NCBI RefSeq assembly: GCF_014219065.1
Contig: NZ_JACLGO010000001.1
Location: 1-64,000, forward strand
DNA from: Halopseudomonas xiamenensis
GTDB lineage: Bacteria > Pseudomonadota > Gammaproteobacteria > Pseudomonadales > Pseudomonadaceae
DNA: 64,000 bases
Direction of reading: 5' to 3'
Position numbers and translations under genes: made by a program. This document shows, one piece after another, positions 45,254 to 55,183 of this stretch (position 1 is the stretch's first letter; each line of letters begins with the position of its first letter). The notes under the pieces were generated by a model that made no database searches, was not told the DNA's origin, and saw only the letters and a list, made by a program, of their open reading frames with translations.

Positions 45254-45269
45254 TGGCATGTCCCTTGCT
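45254..45269 (+). promoter_or_regulatory. Sigma-54 promoter of fleSR
   Basis: TGGCATGTCCCTTGCT has the exact GG-10-GC spacing of a -24/-12 element and lies 39 bases before fleS. FleQ is the expected activator. Confidence 0.85.
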
Positions 45270-45307
45270 TAAACACTCGGCAGTAGTGTGTTCATCAGGG
45301 AGTCACC

Positions 45308-46519
45308 ATGGCTGTTACCGCTCACAACCTGCCGCAGGATAGCCGCGCCGCGTCAGAGGAAAGGGAAAGGCTCGAACAGGCGCATGCGCTGTTCAGCCGG
45401 ATGTCCGAGCAGTTGCGCGAATCCCAGGGGTTGCTCGAGCAGCAGGTTGCCCAGTTGCAGGCCGAGCTGGCCGAGGTCAGTGCTCAGCGCAGCCGTGAGC
45501 TGGCGGAAAAAGCCTGCCTGGCCGGCCGCCTGCAGAACCTGCTGGACTTGTTGCCCGGCGGAGTGATCGTACTCGACGGGCGCGGTGTGGTACGCGAGGC
45601 TAATCCCGCCGCCCGGGAACTGCTCGGCGAGCCCCTGGAAGGCATGCTCTGGCGTGAGCTGATCAGCGAGCGCTTCGCCCCCCGTGAAGATGATTACCAC
45701 GAAGTATCCCTGCGCACTGGCCGCCGCGTATCGCTGGCCACCCGCTCGCTGCGCGGCGAGCCGGGGCAGCTGATCCTGCTGACCGACCTCACCGAAACCC
45801 GCCAGCTGCAGAGCCAGCTGGCCCGCAACGAGCGGCTGTCGGCGCTGGGGCGCATGGTTGCCTCGCTGGCGCACCAGATCCGCACGCCGCTGTCCACCGC
45901 ACTGCTGTATGCCAGTCATCTCAACCAGCCGGACCTGGCCGGCGTCCATCGCCAGCGTTTCAGCCAGCGCCTCAAGGACCGTCTGCAGACCATCGAGCAG
46001 CAGGTGCGCGACATGCTGCTGTTCGCCAAGGGCGACCTGCCGTTGAACGACCGAACCTCGGCGCAGATGCTGTTCGCCGGTCTGCAGCAGCAGGCCGAGA
46101 CGCTGATCGGTGAGTCCGGCGCCAGCTGCCGCTGGGAGGATCGTACCCCGCCCGGGGTGACGCTGCTGTGCAACCAGGAAACGCTGATCGGCGCGATGCT
46201 CAACCTGATCGACAATGCCATCCAGGCCGGCGCTCCACTGGCGCGGCTGAAGGTGGTGCAGCGCCTGCAGGAAGGCCGTCTGAGCCTGAGCGTGGTGGAC
46301 GGCGGGCGGGGCATGACCCCGGTCGAACTGGCGAAGATCGGCGAACCCTTTTATACCACCCGCGACCAGGGCACCGGCCTTGGGGTGTCGGTGGTGAAAT
46401 CCGTGGCCCAGGCCCATGGCGGCGCCTTTCTGCTGCGCAGCCGGGCCGGGCGGGGCACCTGGGCGGAGCTGGTATTGCCAGTGCTGCCGCTGGCGGTAGT
46501 TGAAGGAGAGTTGATATGA
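45308..46519 (+). CDS. fleS: Flagellar sensor histidine kinase FleS
   Basis: The 403-residue kinase has an N-terminal coiled segment, a PAS domain (LLDLLPGGVIVLDGRGVVRE), HisKA box SLAHQIRTPLSTAL with the phospho-His, N box NLIDNAIQAG, and ATP lid motifs DGGRGM and GTGLGVSVVKS. No membrane helix is seen, so it senses an internal cue. It overlaps fleR by four bases. Confidence 0.94.
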   Translation: MAVTAHNLPQDSRAASEERERLEQAHALFSRMSEQLRESQGLLEQQVAQLQAELAEVSAQRSRELAEKACLAGRLQNLLDLLPGGVIVLDGRGVVREANPAARELLGEPLEGMLWRELISERFAPREDDYHEVSLRTGRRVSLATRSLRGEPGQLILLTDLTETRQLQSQLARNERLSALGRMVASLAHQIRTPLSTALLYASHLNQPDLAGVHRQRFSQRLKDRLQTIEQQVRDMLLFAKGDLPLNDRTSAQMLFAGLQQQAETLIGESGASCRWEDRTPPGVTLLCNQETLIGAMLNLIDNAIQAGAPLARLKVVQRLQEGRLSLSVVDGGRGMTPVELAKIGEPFYTTRDQGTGLGVSVVKSVAQAHGGAFLLRSRAGRGTWAELVLPVLPLAVVEGELI

Positions 46520-47928
46520 CGGGTCCACGCATTCTGCTGGTGGAAGACGACCGGGCGCTGCGCGAGGCGCTGGCCGACACCCTGGCCCTGGGTGGCTACG
46601 ATTATCTGGAGGCCGCCGACGGCGAGGCGGCGCTGGCCCTGTTGCAACGCGAATCGGTGGCCATGGTGGTCAGTGATGTGAACATGCCGGGCATGGATGG
46701 TCATGCGCTGCTGCGGGTGCTGCGCGAGCGGCATCCGCAACTGCCGGTGCTGCTGATGACCGCCTATGGCACGGTGCAGAACGCCGTGGCGGCGATGCGC
46801 GAAGGCGCGGTGGACTACCTGGTCAAGCCGTTCGAGCCGTCGGCGCTGCTGGCGCTGGTCGCCCAGCATGCCCAGGGGCGCCTGCAGGGCCGGGACGCTG
46901 ACGGCCCGGTGGCGGTGGACCCGGCCAGCCAGCAGTTGCTGCAGCTGGCGCAACGGGTAGCCGCCAGTGATTCGACGGTGTTGATTTCAGGTGAATCGGG
47001 CACTGGCAAGGAGGTGCTGGCGCGCTATATCCACCAGCAATCGTCCCGGGCCGAGCGGCCCTACATCGCCATCAACTGTGCGGCGATCCCGGAGAACATG
47101 CTGGAAGCCACGCTGTTCGGCCACGAGAAGGGTGCCTTCACCGGCGCGGTGGCGGCGCAGCCGGGCAAGTTCGAACAGGCCAATGGCGGCACGCTGCTGC
47201 TGGACGAGATTTCCGAGATGCCGCTGGCGCTGCAGGCCAAGCTGCTGCGTGTGCTGCAGGAGCGCGAGGTCGAGCGGGTCGGCGGACGTAAGCTGATCGA
47301 GCTGGATATCCGCATCATCGCCACCACCAACCGCGACATGCCCACCGAAGTTGCCGCAGGCCGCTTCCGCGAGGATCTGTATTATCGGCTGGGGGTATTT
47401 CCGCTGCAATGGCAACCGCTGCGCCAACGTCCGGCGGATATCCTGCCGATCGCCGAGCGCCTGCTGGCCAAGCATATCGGCAAGATGAACCAGGGGCCGG
47501 TGCAGTTTGCCGTCGATGCCTGCCAGGCGCTGCAACAGCACAGCTGGCCGGGTAACGTACGTGAGCTGGATAACGCCGTGCAGCGGGCGCTGATCCTGCA
47601 GCAGGGCGGGGTTATCCGCGCTCAGGACCTGTGTTTGGGCACGGCGCCGGGCAGCGCCATTGCGCCGAACAGTATTGTCTTTTCGCCGCCGGCGGTGGTG
47701 GCGGCTCCTGCTGGCATGAGCGCAGTGCCGCCGGCTGGCGGTGGTGCGCTGGGGCAGGATGTGCGGCAGCGTGAGTTTCAGCTGATCATCGACGTGCTGC
47801 GGGCTGAGCGGGGGCGTCGCAAGGAGACTGCCGAGCGTCTCGGGATCAGTCCGCGGACATTGCGCTACAAGCTGGCGCAGATGCGAGATGCCGGGTTGGA
47901 TGTGGAGGGGGTGGTGTTTGCTGGTTGA
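46516..47928 (+). CDS. fleR: Flagellar response regulator FleR
   Basis: The 470-residue NtrC-type regulator has a receiver with Asp54 (VVSDVNMPGMDG), a AAA+ domain with SGESGTGKE, GAFTGA and LLLDEISEM, and a Fis-type HTH (ETAERLGISPRTLRYKLAQM). FleR, phosphorylated by FleS, activates class III flagellar genes (hook, ring and outer-axis genes) with RpoN. It forms a two-gene operon with fleS. Confidence 0.95.
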   Translation: MTGPRILLVEDDRALREALADTLALGGYDYLEAADGEAALALLQRESVAMVVSDVNMPGMDGHALLRVLRERHPQLPVLLMTAYGTVQNAVAAMREGAVDYLVKPFEPSALLALVAQHAQGRLQGRDADGPVAVDPASQQLLQLAQRVAASDSTVLISGESGTGKEVLARYIHQQSSRAERPYIAINCAAIPENMLEATLFGHEKGAFTGAVAAQPGKFEQANGGTLLLDEISEMPLALQAKLLRVLQEREVERVGGRKLIELDIRIIATTNRDMPTEVAAGRFREDLYYRLGVFPLQWQPLRQRPADILPIAERLLAKHIGKMNQGPVQFAVDACQALQQHSWPGNVRELDNAVQRALILQQGGVIRAQDLCLGTAPGSAIAPNSIVFSPPAVVAAPAGMSAVPPAGGGALGQDVRQREFQLIIDVLRAERGRRKETAERLGISPRTLRYKLAQMRDAGLDVEGVVFAG

Positions 47929-47948
47929 GTGCGGATGACGGGTTGGGC

Positions 47949-48136
47949 TCCCCCTCTCCCCAGCCCTCTCCCGCGAGGGGAGAGGGGGCTTGTCTGTGCT
48001 GGCTAGTTGATTTTCTTATTCCTGACAACAGGAGGTTGTCGATAATTTTGCAGAGAGTGGCAAGGAGCGCATAGTCATCCCCACCAGCACGGCCGGCTCC
48101 CTCTCCCCTCGCGGGAGAGGGCTGGGGAGAGGGGGA
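47949..48136. repeat. Two inverted family D REP copies
   Basis: CCCCCTCTCCCCAGCCCTCT..GGGGAGAGGG (47949-47988) and its reverse (48096-48136) face each other across about 107 bases between fleR and fliE. The second copy ends about 17 bases before the fliE sigma-54 promoter. Confidence 0.78.
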
Positions 48137-48153
48137 AATATACACCCCAATCC

Positions 48154-48169
48154 TGGCACCAATCTTGCT
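48154..48169 (+). promoter_or_regulatory. Sigma-54 promoter of fliE operon
   Basis: TGGCACCAATCTTGCT is a near-perfect -24/-12 element 57 bases before fliE. It should drive the basal body/export operon fliEFGHIJ under FleQ. Confidence 0.88.
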
Positions 48170-48225
48170 GTCTATTCTTCAGATTCGATTTTGCCGTCAA
48201 AATACTTACGGCCTGGAGAATGATC

Positions 48226-48561
48226 ATGACGCAGGGTGTTGAATTCAATCGTCTGATGTTGCAGATGCGTTCCATGCAGATGGAGGCCATGAGCCGGCCG
48301 CAGCCGGTGGCGCCGGCTGCGCCGCAGGACGTCAAGGCGCCGGCGTTCGATGATCTGCTGCAGCAGGCGGTCAACCGCGTCAATGAATTGCAGCAGACCA
48401 CCAGTGAATTGCAGAGCGGTTACGAACGGGGTGTGCCGGGGATCGATCTGGCCGAGGTGATGGTGGCGTCGCAGAAGTCCAGCGTCGCTTTCCAGGCCAT
48501 GACCCAGGTGCGCAACAAGTTGATTACCGCCTATGAAGACATCATGAAGATGCCTATCTGA
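48226..48561 (+). CDS. fliE: Flagellar hook-basal body protein FliE
   Basis: A 111-residue rod/MS-ring adaptor. The C-terminal region [20 protein letters not shown] and [18 protein letters not shown] is the conserved FliE signature. GGAG lies seven bases before the chosen ATG; another ATG six bases upstream is possible. First gene of the basal-body operon. Confidence 0.94.
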   Translation: MTQGVEFNRLMLQMRSMQMEAMSRPQPVAPAAPQDVKAPAFDDLLQQAVNRVNELQQTTSELQSGYERGVPGIDLAEVMVASQKSSVAFQAMTQVRNKLITAYEDIMKMPI

Positions 48562-48595
48562 TATTCTGCGCCGTGATTGACCGAGGATACGATTG

Positions 48596-50326
48596 ATGGA
48601 TGCTGCCAGCACTCCCAACACCCCTGCCACCCGACCGGAACCGGCTGCCGCCGCGGCGCCGCGCAAGCCGTTCCTGGGGCTGAGCTTTCTGGATAACCTG
48701 GCGCAGCTGCCGATGCTGCGCCAGTTCGCGTTGCTGGTCGGCCTGGCCGCCAGTGTGGCGATCGGCTTTGCCGTGGTGCTGTGGTCGCAGCAGCCGGAAT
48801 ACCGTCCGCTGTACGGCAGCATGAGCAACCTGGATGCCACCCAGGTGATCGAGGTGCTGCAGCAGAGCCGCATCCGCTACAAGGTCGAGCCCAACAGCGG
48901 TGCGCTGCTGGTACGCGCCGAGGACCTGGCCGATGCGCGGTTGCGCTTGGCCAGTGCCGGGATCAACCAGGGCGATGGCAACCTCGGCTTCGAGATCCTC
49001 GACCGCGAGCGTGGCCTGGGTACCAGCCAGTTCATGGAGGCCACCCAGTACCGCCGTGGCCTGGAAGGCGAGATGGCGCGTACCATCTCCAGCCTGTATA
49101 ACGTCAAGGCGGCGCGGGTGCATATCGCCATGCCGCGCTCCACGGTGTTCGTGCGCGATGACCGCAAGCCCAGCGCCTCGGTGCTCCTGGAGCTGTATGC
49201 CGGGCGCAAGCTGGAGCCGGCGCAGGTCATGGCCATCGTCAACCTGGTGGCGACCAGTGTGCCGGAGCTGAACAAGGACCAGGTGACCGTGGTCGATCAG
49301 CACGGCAACCTGCTGTCCGATCAGAACGAACTGAACGAGCTGACCATCGCCGGCCGCCAGTTCGACCATACCCGCCGTCTCGAAGAGACCTTCACCCGCC
49401 GGGTGCACAATATCCTGCAACCGGTGCTGGGCACCGGCAACTACAAGGCCGAAGTGTCCGCCGACGTGGATTTCAGCACCCTGGAGTCCACCGCGGAGAG
49501 TTTCAATCCCGAGTCCTCGCTGCGCAGCGAGCAGGTGCTGTCCGAGCAGCGGGTCGCCGGGCAGGCGCCGCAGGGTATTCCGGGGGCGCTGAGCAACCAG
49601 CCGCCGGGCACCACCCAGGTGCCGGAGCAGGTGATCGATCCGGAAACAGGCGAGCCTGTGGTGATCGCACCGCCGCGTGACTCCCGCGAGCAGGCCACGC
49701 GCAACTACGAGCTGGACCGGCAGATCAGCTATACCCGCCAGCAGCAGGGCCGCCTGACCCGGCTGTCGGTGGCGGTGGTGGTGGACAACCGCCAGCAACT
49801 GAATGCCGAGACCGGCGAGATGACCAGTGTGCCGCTGAGCGAGACCGAGCTGGCCAGTCTGACCCAGCTGGTGCGCGATGCGGTGGGCTATGATCAGGCC
49901 CGCGGCGATAGCGTCAGCGTGGTCAACAGTGCCTTCGTGCCGGCCGGCGATGTGGCGGAAATAGCGGACATTCCGTTCTGGACCCAACCCTGGTTCTGGG
50001 ATATCGCCAAGCAGGTGCTGGGTATCCTGTTCGTGGTGGTGCTGGTGTTCGGCGTGCTGCGTCCGGTACTCAAGGGGCTGAGTGGCAACAATCGCCAGGC
50101 GGCGACCGAGAGTGACGGTTATCCGTCGCTGGGTGATGATGCGCTGCTCGGTGACGAGCTGCGTGATGATACCGTCAGCCTGTCCGGGCCGACCAGCAGT
50201 CCGGTGCTGCTGCCGCCGCCGGGTGCCGGCTACGAGCAGCAGCTCAACGCAATCAAGGGCCTGCTGGCCGAGGACCCGGGTCGGGTAGCCCAGGTGGTCA
50301 AAGAGTGGATCAACTCCGATGAGTGA
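48596..50326 (+). CDS. fliF: Flagellar MS-ring protein FliF
   Basis: The 576-residue ring protein has two membrane helices, FALLVGLAASVAIGFAVVLW near residue 45 and a second (QVLGILFVVVLVFGVLRPVL) near 480. Between them lie the ring-building modules (EYRPLYGSMSNLDATQVIEV, RVHIAMPRSTVFVRDDRKPS, the YscJ/FliF fold). The C-terminal tail ending GRVAQVVKEWINSDE binds FliG. It overlaps fliG by eight bases. Confidence 0.96.
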   Translation: MDAASTPNTPATRPEPAAAAAPRKPFLGLSFLDNLAQLPMLRQFALLVGLAASVAIGFAVVLWSQQPEYRPLYGSMSNLDATQVIEVLQQSRIRYKVEPNSGALLVRAEDLADARLRLASAGINQGDGNLGFEILDRERGLGTSQFMEATQYRRGLEGEMARTISSLYNVKAARVHIAMPRSTVFVRDDRKPSASVLLELYAGRKLEPAQVMAIVNLVATSVPELNKDQVTVVDQHGNLLSDQNELNELTIAGRQFDHTRRLEETFTRRVHNILQPVLGTGNYKAEVSADVDFSTLESTAESFNPESSLRSEQVLSEQRVAGQAPQGIPGALSNQPPGTTQVPEQVIDPETGEPVVIAPPRDSREQATRNYELDRQISYTRQQQGRLTRLSVAVVVDNRQQLNAETGEMTSVPLSETELASLTQLVRDAVGYDQARGDSVSVVNSAFVPAGDVAEIADIPFWTQPWFWDIAKQVLGILFVVVLVFGVLRPVLKGLSGNNRQAATESDGYPSLGDDALLGDELRDDTVSLSGPTSSPVLLPPPGAGYEQQLNAIKGLLAEDPGRVAQVVKEWINSDE

Positions 50327-51338
50327 AGACAGCAAACGCACACAGAAGCTCAGCAAGCTCGATAAGGCGGCCATCTTCCTGTTGAGCCTGGGCGAATCCG
50401 ACGCCGCTGCGGTACTGCGGCACATGGGTCCCAAGGAAGTGCAGCGGGTCGGCAGCGCCATGGCCGCCCTGCGCACCGTCCAGCGCGACCACGTGCAACA
50501 GGTAATGGGCGATTTCATCGAGGTGGTCGGCGAGCAGACCGGGCTGGGTGTGGGCGCCGACGGCTACATCCGCACCATGCTGACCCAGGCCCTGGGCGAG
50601 GACAAGGCCAACAGCCTGGTCGATCGCATCCTGATGGGCGGCAGCACCTCCGGCCTGGACAGCCTCAAGTGGATGGAGCCGCGCGCGGTGGCCGATGTGA
50701 TCCGCTACGAGCATCCGCAGATCCAGGCCATTGTGGTGGCCTACCTGGACCCGGACATGGCCGCCGAGGTGATCGGCTATTTCGATCACAAGGTACGCCT
50801 GGACGTGCTGCTGCGGGTCGCCGCGCTGAATACCGTGCAGCCCTCGGCGCTCAAGGAACTGAACGAGGTGCTGGAGAAGCAGTTTGCCGGCAACTCCAAT
50901 ACCACCCGCGCCAACATGGGCGGGGTGCAGCGTACCGCCGATATCATGAACTACCTGGAAAGCGGCACCGAGGCACAACTGATAGAATCCATCCGTGACC
51001 TGGACGAGGACCTGTCGAACAAGATCGAGGATCTGATGTTCGTGTTCGACAACCTGGCCGATGTCGATGACCGTGGCATCCAGATGCTGCTGCGTGAGGT
51101 ATCCTCCGAGGTGCTGGTGGTGGCGCTCAAGGGCGCCGACGAAACGGTCAAGGACAAGATCTTCCGCAACATGTCCAAGCGCGCCTCGGAGCTGCTGCAG
51201 GACGACCTGGAAGCCAAGGGACCGGTGCGCATCAGCGAAGTGGAAGCGGCGCAGAAGGAAATTCTCACCGTCGCCCGCCGCATGGCGGACGCCGGGGAAA
51301 TCGTGCTGGGTGGCAAGGGTGCCGAGGAAATGATCTGA
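50319..51338 (+). CDS. fliG: Flagellar motor switch protein FliG
   Basis: The 339-residue C-ring protein has the FliF-binding N domain (LDKAAIFLLSLGESDAAAVL), the middle EHPQ motif (YEHPQIQAIVVAYL), and the C-terminal torque helix (DNLADVDDRGIQMLLREVSS) with charged residues that contact the stator. Complete and typical. Confidence 0.96.
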   Translation: MSEDSKRTQKLSKLDKAAIFLLSLGESDAAAVLRHMGPKEVQRVGSAMAALRTVQRDHVQQVMGDFIEVVGEQTGLGVGADGYIRTMLTQALGEDKANSLVDRILMGGSTSGLDSLKWMEPRAVADVIRYEHPQIQAIVVAYLDPDMAAEVIGYFDHKVRLDVLLRVAALNTVQPSALKELNEVLEKQFAGNSNTTRANMGGVQRTADIMNYLESGTEAQLIESIRDLDEDLSNKIEDLMFVFDNLADVDDRGIQMLLREVSSEVLVVALKGADETVKDKIFRNMSKRASELLQDDLEAKGPVRISEVEAAQKEILTVARRMADAGEIVLGGKGAEEMI

Positions 51339-51363
51339 CGGCACTGCGCACAAGGGTGAGGGC

Positions 51364-52167
51364 ATGACCGACAAGACCGAGAGTGAGCTGATCCGCGGCG
51401 ATCAGCTGCAGGCATTCAACCTGTGGGACCTGCCCAGTTTCGACCAGGCGCCGCACCATGTGCCGCGCGAGTCGGCCAAGCCGGAGCCGGAAGTGGAGCA
51501 GGAGCCATTACCGGAAGCCGAGAGCGAACTGCCGCAGCCCGACGAGCCGGAGGTCAAGCCGTTCACCGTCGAGGAGCTGGAGCAGATCCGTGCCGAGGCC
51601 TACAACGAGGGTTTCGCCACCGGCGAGCGCGATGGCTTCCATTCCGGTCAACTGAAGGCCCAGCAGGAGGCCAAGGCGCGGCTGGACGAGCGCCTCGCCG
51701 AGCTGGAGGCGGTCATGACGCAGCTGATGGAGCCGATTCGCCAGCAGGACGACCAGATCGAGGACATGCTGCTGAGCCTGGTCGAAAGCATGGTGCGTCA
51801 GGTCATCCAGCGCGAACTGCAGACCGACTCCAGCCAGATCCTCTCGGTACTGCGCGGCGCGCTCAAGGTCCTGCCGATGGGCGCCGAGAATATCCGCATC
51901 TATCTCAATCCCGCCGATTTCGAGGCGGTCAAGGCGATGCGCGAACGCCACGAGGAAAGCTGGCGCCTGCTCGAGGATGACCAGTTGCTGCCCGGCGGTT
52001 GCCGGGTGGAGGCCGAGCACAGCCAAGTCGATGCGAGCCGGGAAACCCGCCTGCAACAGATCATCGAACAACTCCACGAACGGCAGCGCGAGCAGCGTGC
52101 CCACCCGCCGGAACCGGACCTGAGCATCGCCGTGCCGGTGGCGGAGGACGACCATGGGCAAGCCTGA
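51364..52167 (+). CDS. fliH: Flagellar export ATPase regulator FliH
   Basis: The 267-residue protein has an acidic Pro-rich N-terminus, a GxxxG-type helix ([20 protein letters not shown]), and a C-terminal domain ([40 protein letters not shown]) that holds FliI at the export gate. It overlaps fliI by 14 bases. Confidence 0.93.
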   Translation: MTDKTESELIRGDQLQAFNLWDLPSFDQAPHHVPRESAKPEPEVEQEPLPEAESELPQPDEPEVKPFTVEELEQIRAEAYNEGFATGERDGFHSGQLKAQQEAKARLDERLAELEAVMTQLMEPIRQQDDQIEDMLLSLVESMVRQVIQRELQTDSSQILSVLRGALKVLPMGAENIRIYLNPADFEAVKAMRERHEESWRLLEDDQLLPGGCRVEAEHSQVDASRETRLQQIIEQLHERQREQRAHPPEPDLSIAVPVAEDDHGQA

Positions 52168-53503
52168 GCGCATCAGCTTCGCCCGGCGCCTGGCTGGCTA
52201 TGGTGCCGCTGCCGAGTTGCCGGCGGCACCGGTGGTGGAAGGCCGGCTAATCCGCATGGTCGGCCTGACCCTGGAGGCCGAAGGCCTGCAGGCGCCAGTC
52301 GGCAGTCGCTGCGTGGTGATCAACGAGACGCCCCAGGGCGAGACCCGGGTCGAGGCCGAGGTCATGGGCTTTGCCGGCAGCAAGATCTACCTGATGCCGG
52401 TGGACCGCATGCAGGGCCTGCAACCCGGCGCGCGGGTGGTGCCTTCGGCCGGCGGCGGCAAACTGCCGATGGGTAACGAGATGCTCGGCCGGGTGCTGGA
52501 CGGTATCGGCCGCCCGCTGGACGGCAAGGGCCAGTTCAAGTGCGAGGACTGGGTCGATCTCAACGGCCCGGTGATCAACCCGCTCAAGCGCCATCCCATC
52601 GAGGAAACCCTCGACGTCGGCATCCGCTCGATCAACAGCATGCTCACCGTCGGCCGTGGCCAGCGTCTCGGCCTGTTCGCCGGCAGTGGCGTGGGCAAGA
52701 GTGTGTTGCTGGGCATGATGACGCGTTTCACCGAGGCCGACATCACCATCGTCGGGCTGATCGGCGAGCGGGGGCGGGAGGTCAAGGAATTCATCGAGCA
52801 GATTCTCGGCGAGGAGGGCATGGCACGCTCGGTGGTGGTCGCCTCGCCTGCCGATGACGCGCCGCTGATGCGCCTGCGTGCGGCGATGTATTGCACCCGG
52901 GTGGCGGAATATTTCCGCGACCAGGGCAGGAACGTGCTGCTGCTGATGGATTCGCTGACCCGCTTCGCCCAGGCCCAGCGCGAAATCGCCCTGGCCATCG
53001 GCGAGCCGCCGGCGACCAAGGGCTACCCACCGTCGGTGTTCGCCAAATTGCCGGCGCTGGTCGAGCGCGCCGGTAACGCCGAGCAGGGTGGCGGCTCGAT
53101 TACCGCGTTCTACACGGTATTGTCCGAAGGCGATGACCAGCAGGACCCGATCGCCGATGCCTCGCGGGCGATTCTCGATGGCCACGTGGTGCTGTCGCGG
53201 CGGCTGGCCGAGGAAGGGCATTACCCGGCCATCGATATCGAGGCTTCGATCAGCCGCGCCATGCCGCAGATAGTGACGCCACAGCACCTGCAGCAGGCCC
53301 AGCAGCTCAAGCAGCTGTACGCACGCTACCAGCAGAGCCGCGACCTGATCAGCGTCGGCGCCTACGCCGCCGGCTCCGATCCGATGACCGACAAGGCCAT
53401 CGCCAAGATCCCCGGTATCCAGGCGTTCCTGCGCCAGGGGCTGCGCGAGAGCTTCAGCCTAGCCGACAGTCGCGCTGCACTGGAACAGCTGATCAATGAG
53501 TGA
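52154..53503 (+). CDS. fliI: Flagellum-specific ATPase FliI
   Basis: This 449-residue F1-beta-like ATPase of the flagellar type III export apparatus has Walker [16 protein letters not shown], the DELSEED-like region and Walker [21 protein letters not shown]. The motif [20 protein letters not shown] is highly conserved in FliI/SctN. It energises entry of export substrates together with the proton motive force. It overlaps fliJ by eight bases. Confidence 0.96.
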   Translation: MGKPERISFARRLAGYGAAAELPAAPVVEGRLIRMVGLTLEAEGLQAPVGSRCVVINETPQGETRVEAEVMGFAGSKIYLMPVDRMQGLQPGARVVPSAGGGKLPMGNEMLGRVLDGIGRPLDGKGQFKCEDWVDLNGPVINPLKRHPIEETLDVGIRSINSMLTVGRGQRLGLFAGSGVGKSVLLGMMTRFTEADITIVGLIGERGREVKEFIEQILGEEGMARSVVVASPADDAPLMRLRAAMYCTRVAEYFRDQGRNVLLLMDSLTRFAQAQREIALAIGEPPATKGYPPSVFAKLPALVERAGNAEQGGGSITAFYTVLSEGDDQQDPIADASRAILDGHVVLSRRLAEEGHYPAIDIEASISRAMPQIVTPQHLQQAQQLKQLYARYQQSRDLISVGAYAAGSDPMTDKAIAKIPGIQAFLRQGLRESFSLADSRAALEQLINE

Positions 53504-53951
53504 CGGTCGCGTCAGACGCATGGCGCCGGTGCTGGACCTGGCGCTGGAAGAGGAAAAGAAGGCGGCCCGTACCCTCGGCGAATGCCAGCAGCAACTGGAC
53601 GAGGCCGGCGCGCGCCTGCGTGATCTGGAGCATTATGCTGGCGAGTACGAGAAGGGCTGGGCGCAGCGCGGCGGCCAGGGCGTGGGGCGCGACTGGCTGA
53701 TCAACTACCAGCGCTTCATGACCCAGATGCAGACCGCCATCGAACAGCAGCGCCAGACCCTGGACTGGCACCGCCAGAGCCTGGAGCGCGCGCGGGACAA
53801 CTGGCGCCAGCGCTACCAGCGGGTGGAAGCGCTGCGCAAGCTGATCGAGCGCTACCAGGAAGAAGCCCGCGCGCGGGCTGACAAGCAGGAGCAGAAGCTG
53901 CTCGACGAGCTGACCCAGCGCGCCTTCGCCAATCGCGATTCGCCGTTATAG
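53496..53951 (+). CDS. fliJ: Flagellar export chaperone FliJ
   Basis: A 151-residue coiled-coil protein ([40 protein letters not shown]) that docks into the FliI ring and links it to FlhA. Conservation is low, so position and coiled-coil character carry the call. Last gene of the tightly overlapped fliFGHIJ run. Confidence 0.92.
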   Translation: MSDGRVRRMAPVLDLALEEEKKAARTLGECQQQLDEAGARLRDLEHYAGEYEKGWAQRGGQGVGRDWLINYQRFMTQMQTAIEQQRQTLDWHRQSLERARDNWRQRYQRVEALRKLIERYQEEARARADKQEQKLLDELTQRAFANRDSPL

Positions 53952-54020
53952 AGATTTCGTTACCGAAGAGGGCTAACATAGGACATAGGGTGTGTTGTGT
54001 GCTTGTCCAAGGGGGAGCCC

Positions 54021-54350
54021 ATGCCGATCCATGCAGCGTTATCAGACGATGGCCAGCAACTGACCATCAGCGTCACTGGCCGCTTTGCTTTCTGTGCCCA
54101 TCAGGATTTTCGCCAGGCTTATGAACGGGCCGGTGCGCCGCGCCGCTATGTCGTGGACCTGCGCGACACCGAGTACCTCGACAGCTCGGCGCTCGGCATG
54201 CTGTTGCTGTTGCGCGATCATGCCGGTGGCGACGCGGCGGATATCCGCATCGTCAACTGCAGCAGCGATATGCGCCGGGTGCTGAGTGTTTCCAACTTCG
54301 CCCAGCTGTTCCAGATCGAGTCGCCGGCGGTGGCGCAGGCGGGCTGCTGA
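54021..54350 (+). CDS. hsbA: STAS-domain anti-anti-sigma factor, HsbA-like
   Basis: A 109-residue STAS domain with the phosphorylation site DSSALGM (Ser55/56) and strand RRYVVDLRDTEYL. In Pseudomonas HsbA binds FlgM or a diguanylate cyclase depending on phosphorylation, switching between swimming and biofilm. GGGGGAG precedes the ATG. The usual partner HsbR (phosphatase/kinase) is not encoded next to it. Confidence 0.82.
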   Translation: MPIHAALSDDGQQLTISVTGRFAFCAHQDFRQAYERAGAPRRYVVDLRDTEYLDSSALGMLLLLRDHAGGDAADIRIVNCSSDMRRVLSVSNFAQLFQIESPAVAQAGC

Positions 54351-54498
54351 CCGGGCGGTCATTATGTGATCAGGTTGGCAGTATAAGCAAACGGTCATCT
54401 GGCTAAGGTAGTCTTTGCCGGACAGCTTGGGCATACTCGCCCGCCGGAACGGCGCGTCAGGCCCGGCCGTTTCGGTTCTCACTCAGTCAGGTGTATCC

Positions 54499-54843
54499 AT
54501 GTTTGAACGACTTTCCGATCTGGATCCGGCGGTACAGGACATGCTCCGCGACTTGATGCAGGATGACTATCAGGCGCTGTTGCAGACCTTCCTGCAGGAT
54601 ACCGACCGGCGTCTGTGCCAGTTGCATGAAAACCTCGACCGCCACAACTGGGAAGGATTCCGCCAGGCGGCCCACAGTTTCAAGGGCAGTTGCAGCAATA
54701 TGGGCGCGCTGGCGCTGCGCGAGGCCTGCGAACGGGCCGAGGACGCGGCGCTGAATGCCGACCCGGTGGCCGCCGCGCAGGTCTGCGCGCTGCTCGACCG
54801 GCTCAGCCTGCGCATCAGGCCGCAGTTGGTGTGTCGGTACTGA
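54499..54843 (+). CDS. hptB: Hpt-domain phosphotransfer protein, HptB-like
   Basis: A 114-residue histidine phosphotransfer domain with the box QAAHSFKGSCSNMGA; His59 is the phosphate carrier. HptB in Pseudomonas relays phosphate from hybrid kinases to HsbR, so HsbA and HptB belong to one pathway. The 148-base gap from the STAS gene has no remnant of hsbR. Confidence 0.82.
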   Translation: MFERLSDLDPAVQDMLRDLMQDDYQALLQTFLQDTDRRLCQLHENLDRHNWEGFRQAAHSFKGSCSNMGALALREACERAEDAALNADPVAAAQVCALLDRLSLRIRPQLVCRY

Positions 54844-54973
54844 GCGGGGCGGCGCTTGGGTAAAGTACTTTTGTGCTGCGACCCAGGCCCCACCTGAGCT
54901 TTACTCCGTCATTCTCGGCAGCTCCATACTGTCGTCCTCGGGGCAGGTTGTGATGGCTGTTCACTTGACCCCG

Positions 54974-55055
54974 TCGTCCTTCGCGAAGGCGAAGGATCCA
55001 CAAGCCACTCCGAGCCAACCGGCACCCTGGATCCTTCGCCTTCGCGAAGGATGAC
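54974..55055. repeat. Inverted REP pair, family C (BIME)
   Basis: GTCGTCCTTCGCGAAGGCGA is mirrored at 55028-55055. Third clear copy of this arrangement in the window. The surrounding 54844-55183 gap holds nothing else recognisable apart from the fliK leader. Confidence 0.82.
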
Positions 55056-55183
55056 GGGTGAGGGGCGAAGGATGATGGGGGAGGAGTGGCTACGCTCTTT
55101 GCGGGAGGTGTCCAAGGTATTGGCCCGGAACTTGCTCTATTCATGTAAAGAATCTGCGTTTGCGTCTTCCATGGAGAGTATCG

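Noticed and set aside
48554-50518. 654-residue antisense frame opposite fliF
   Set aside because: Shadow of fliF; no family motifs and no promoter, while fliF is unmistakable.
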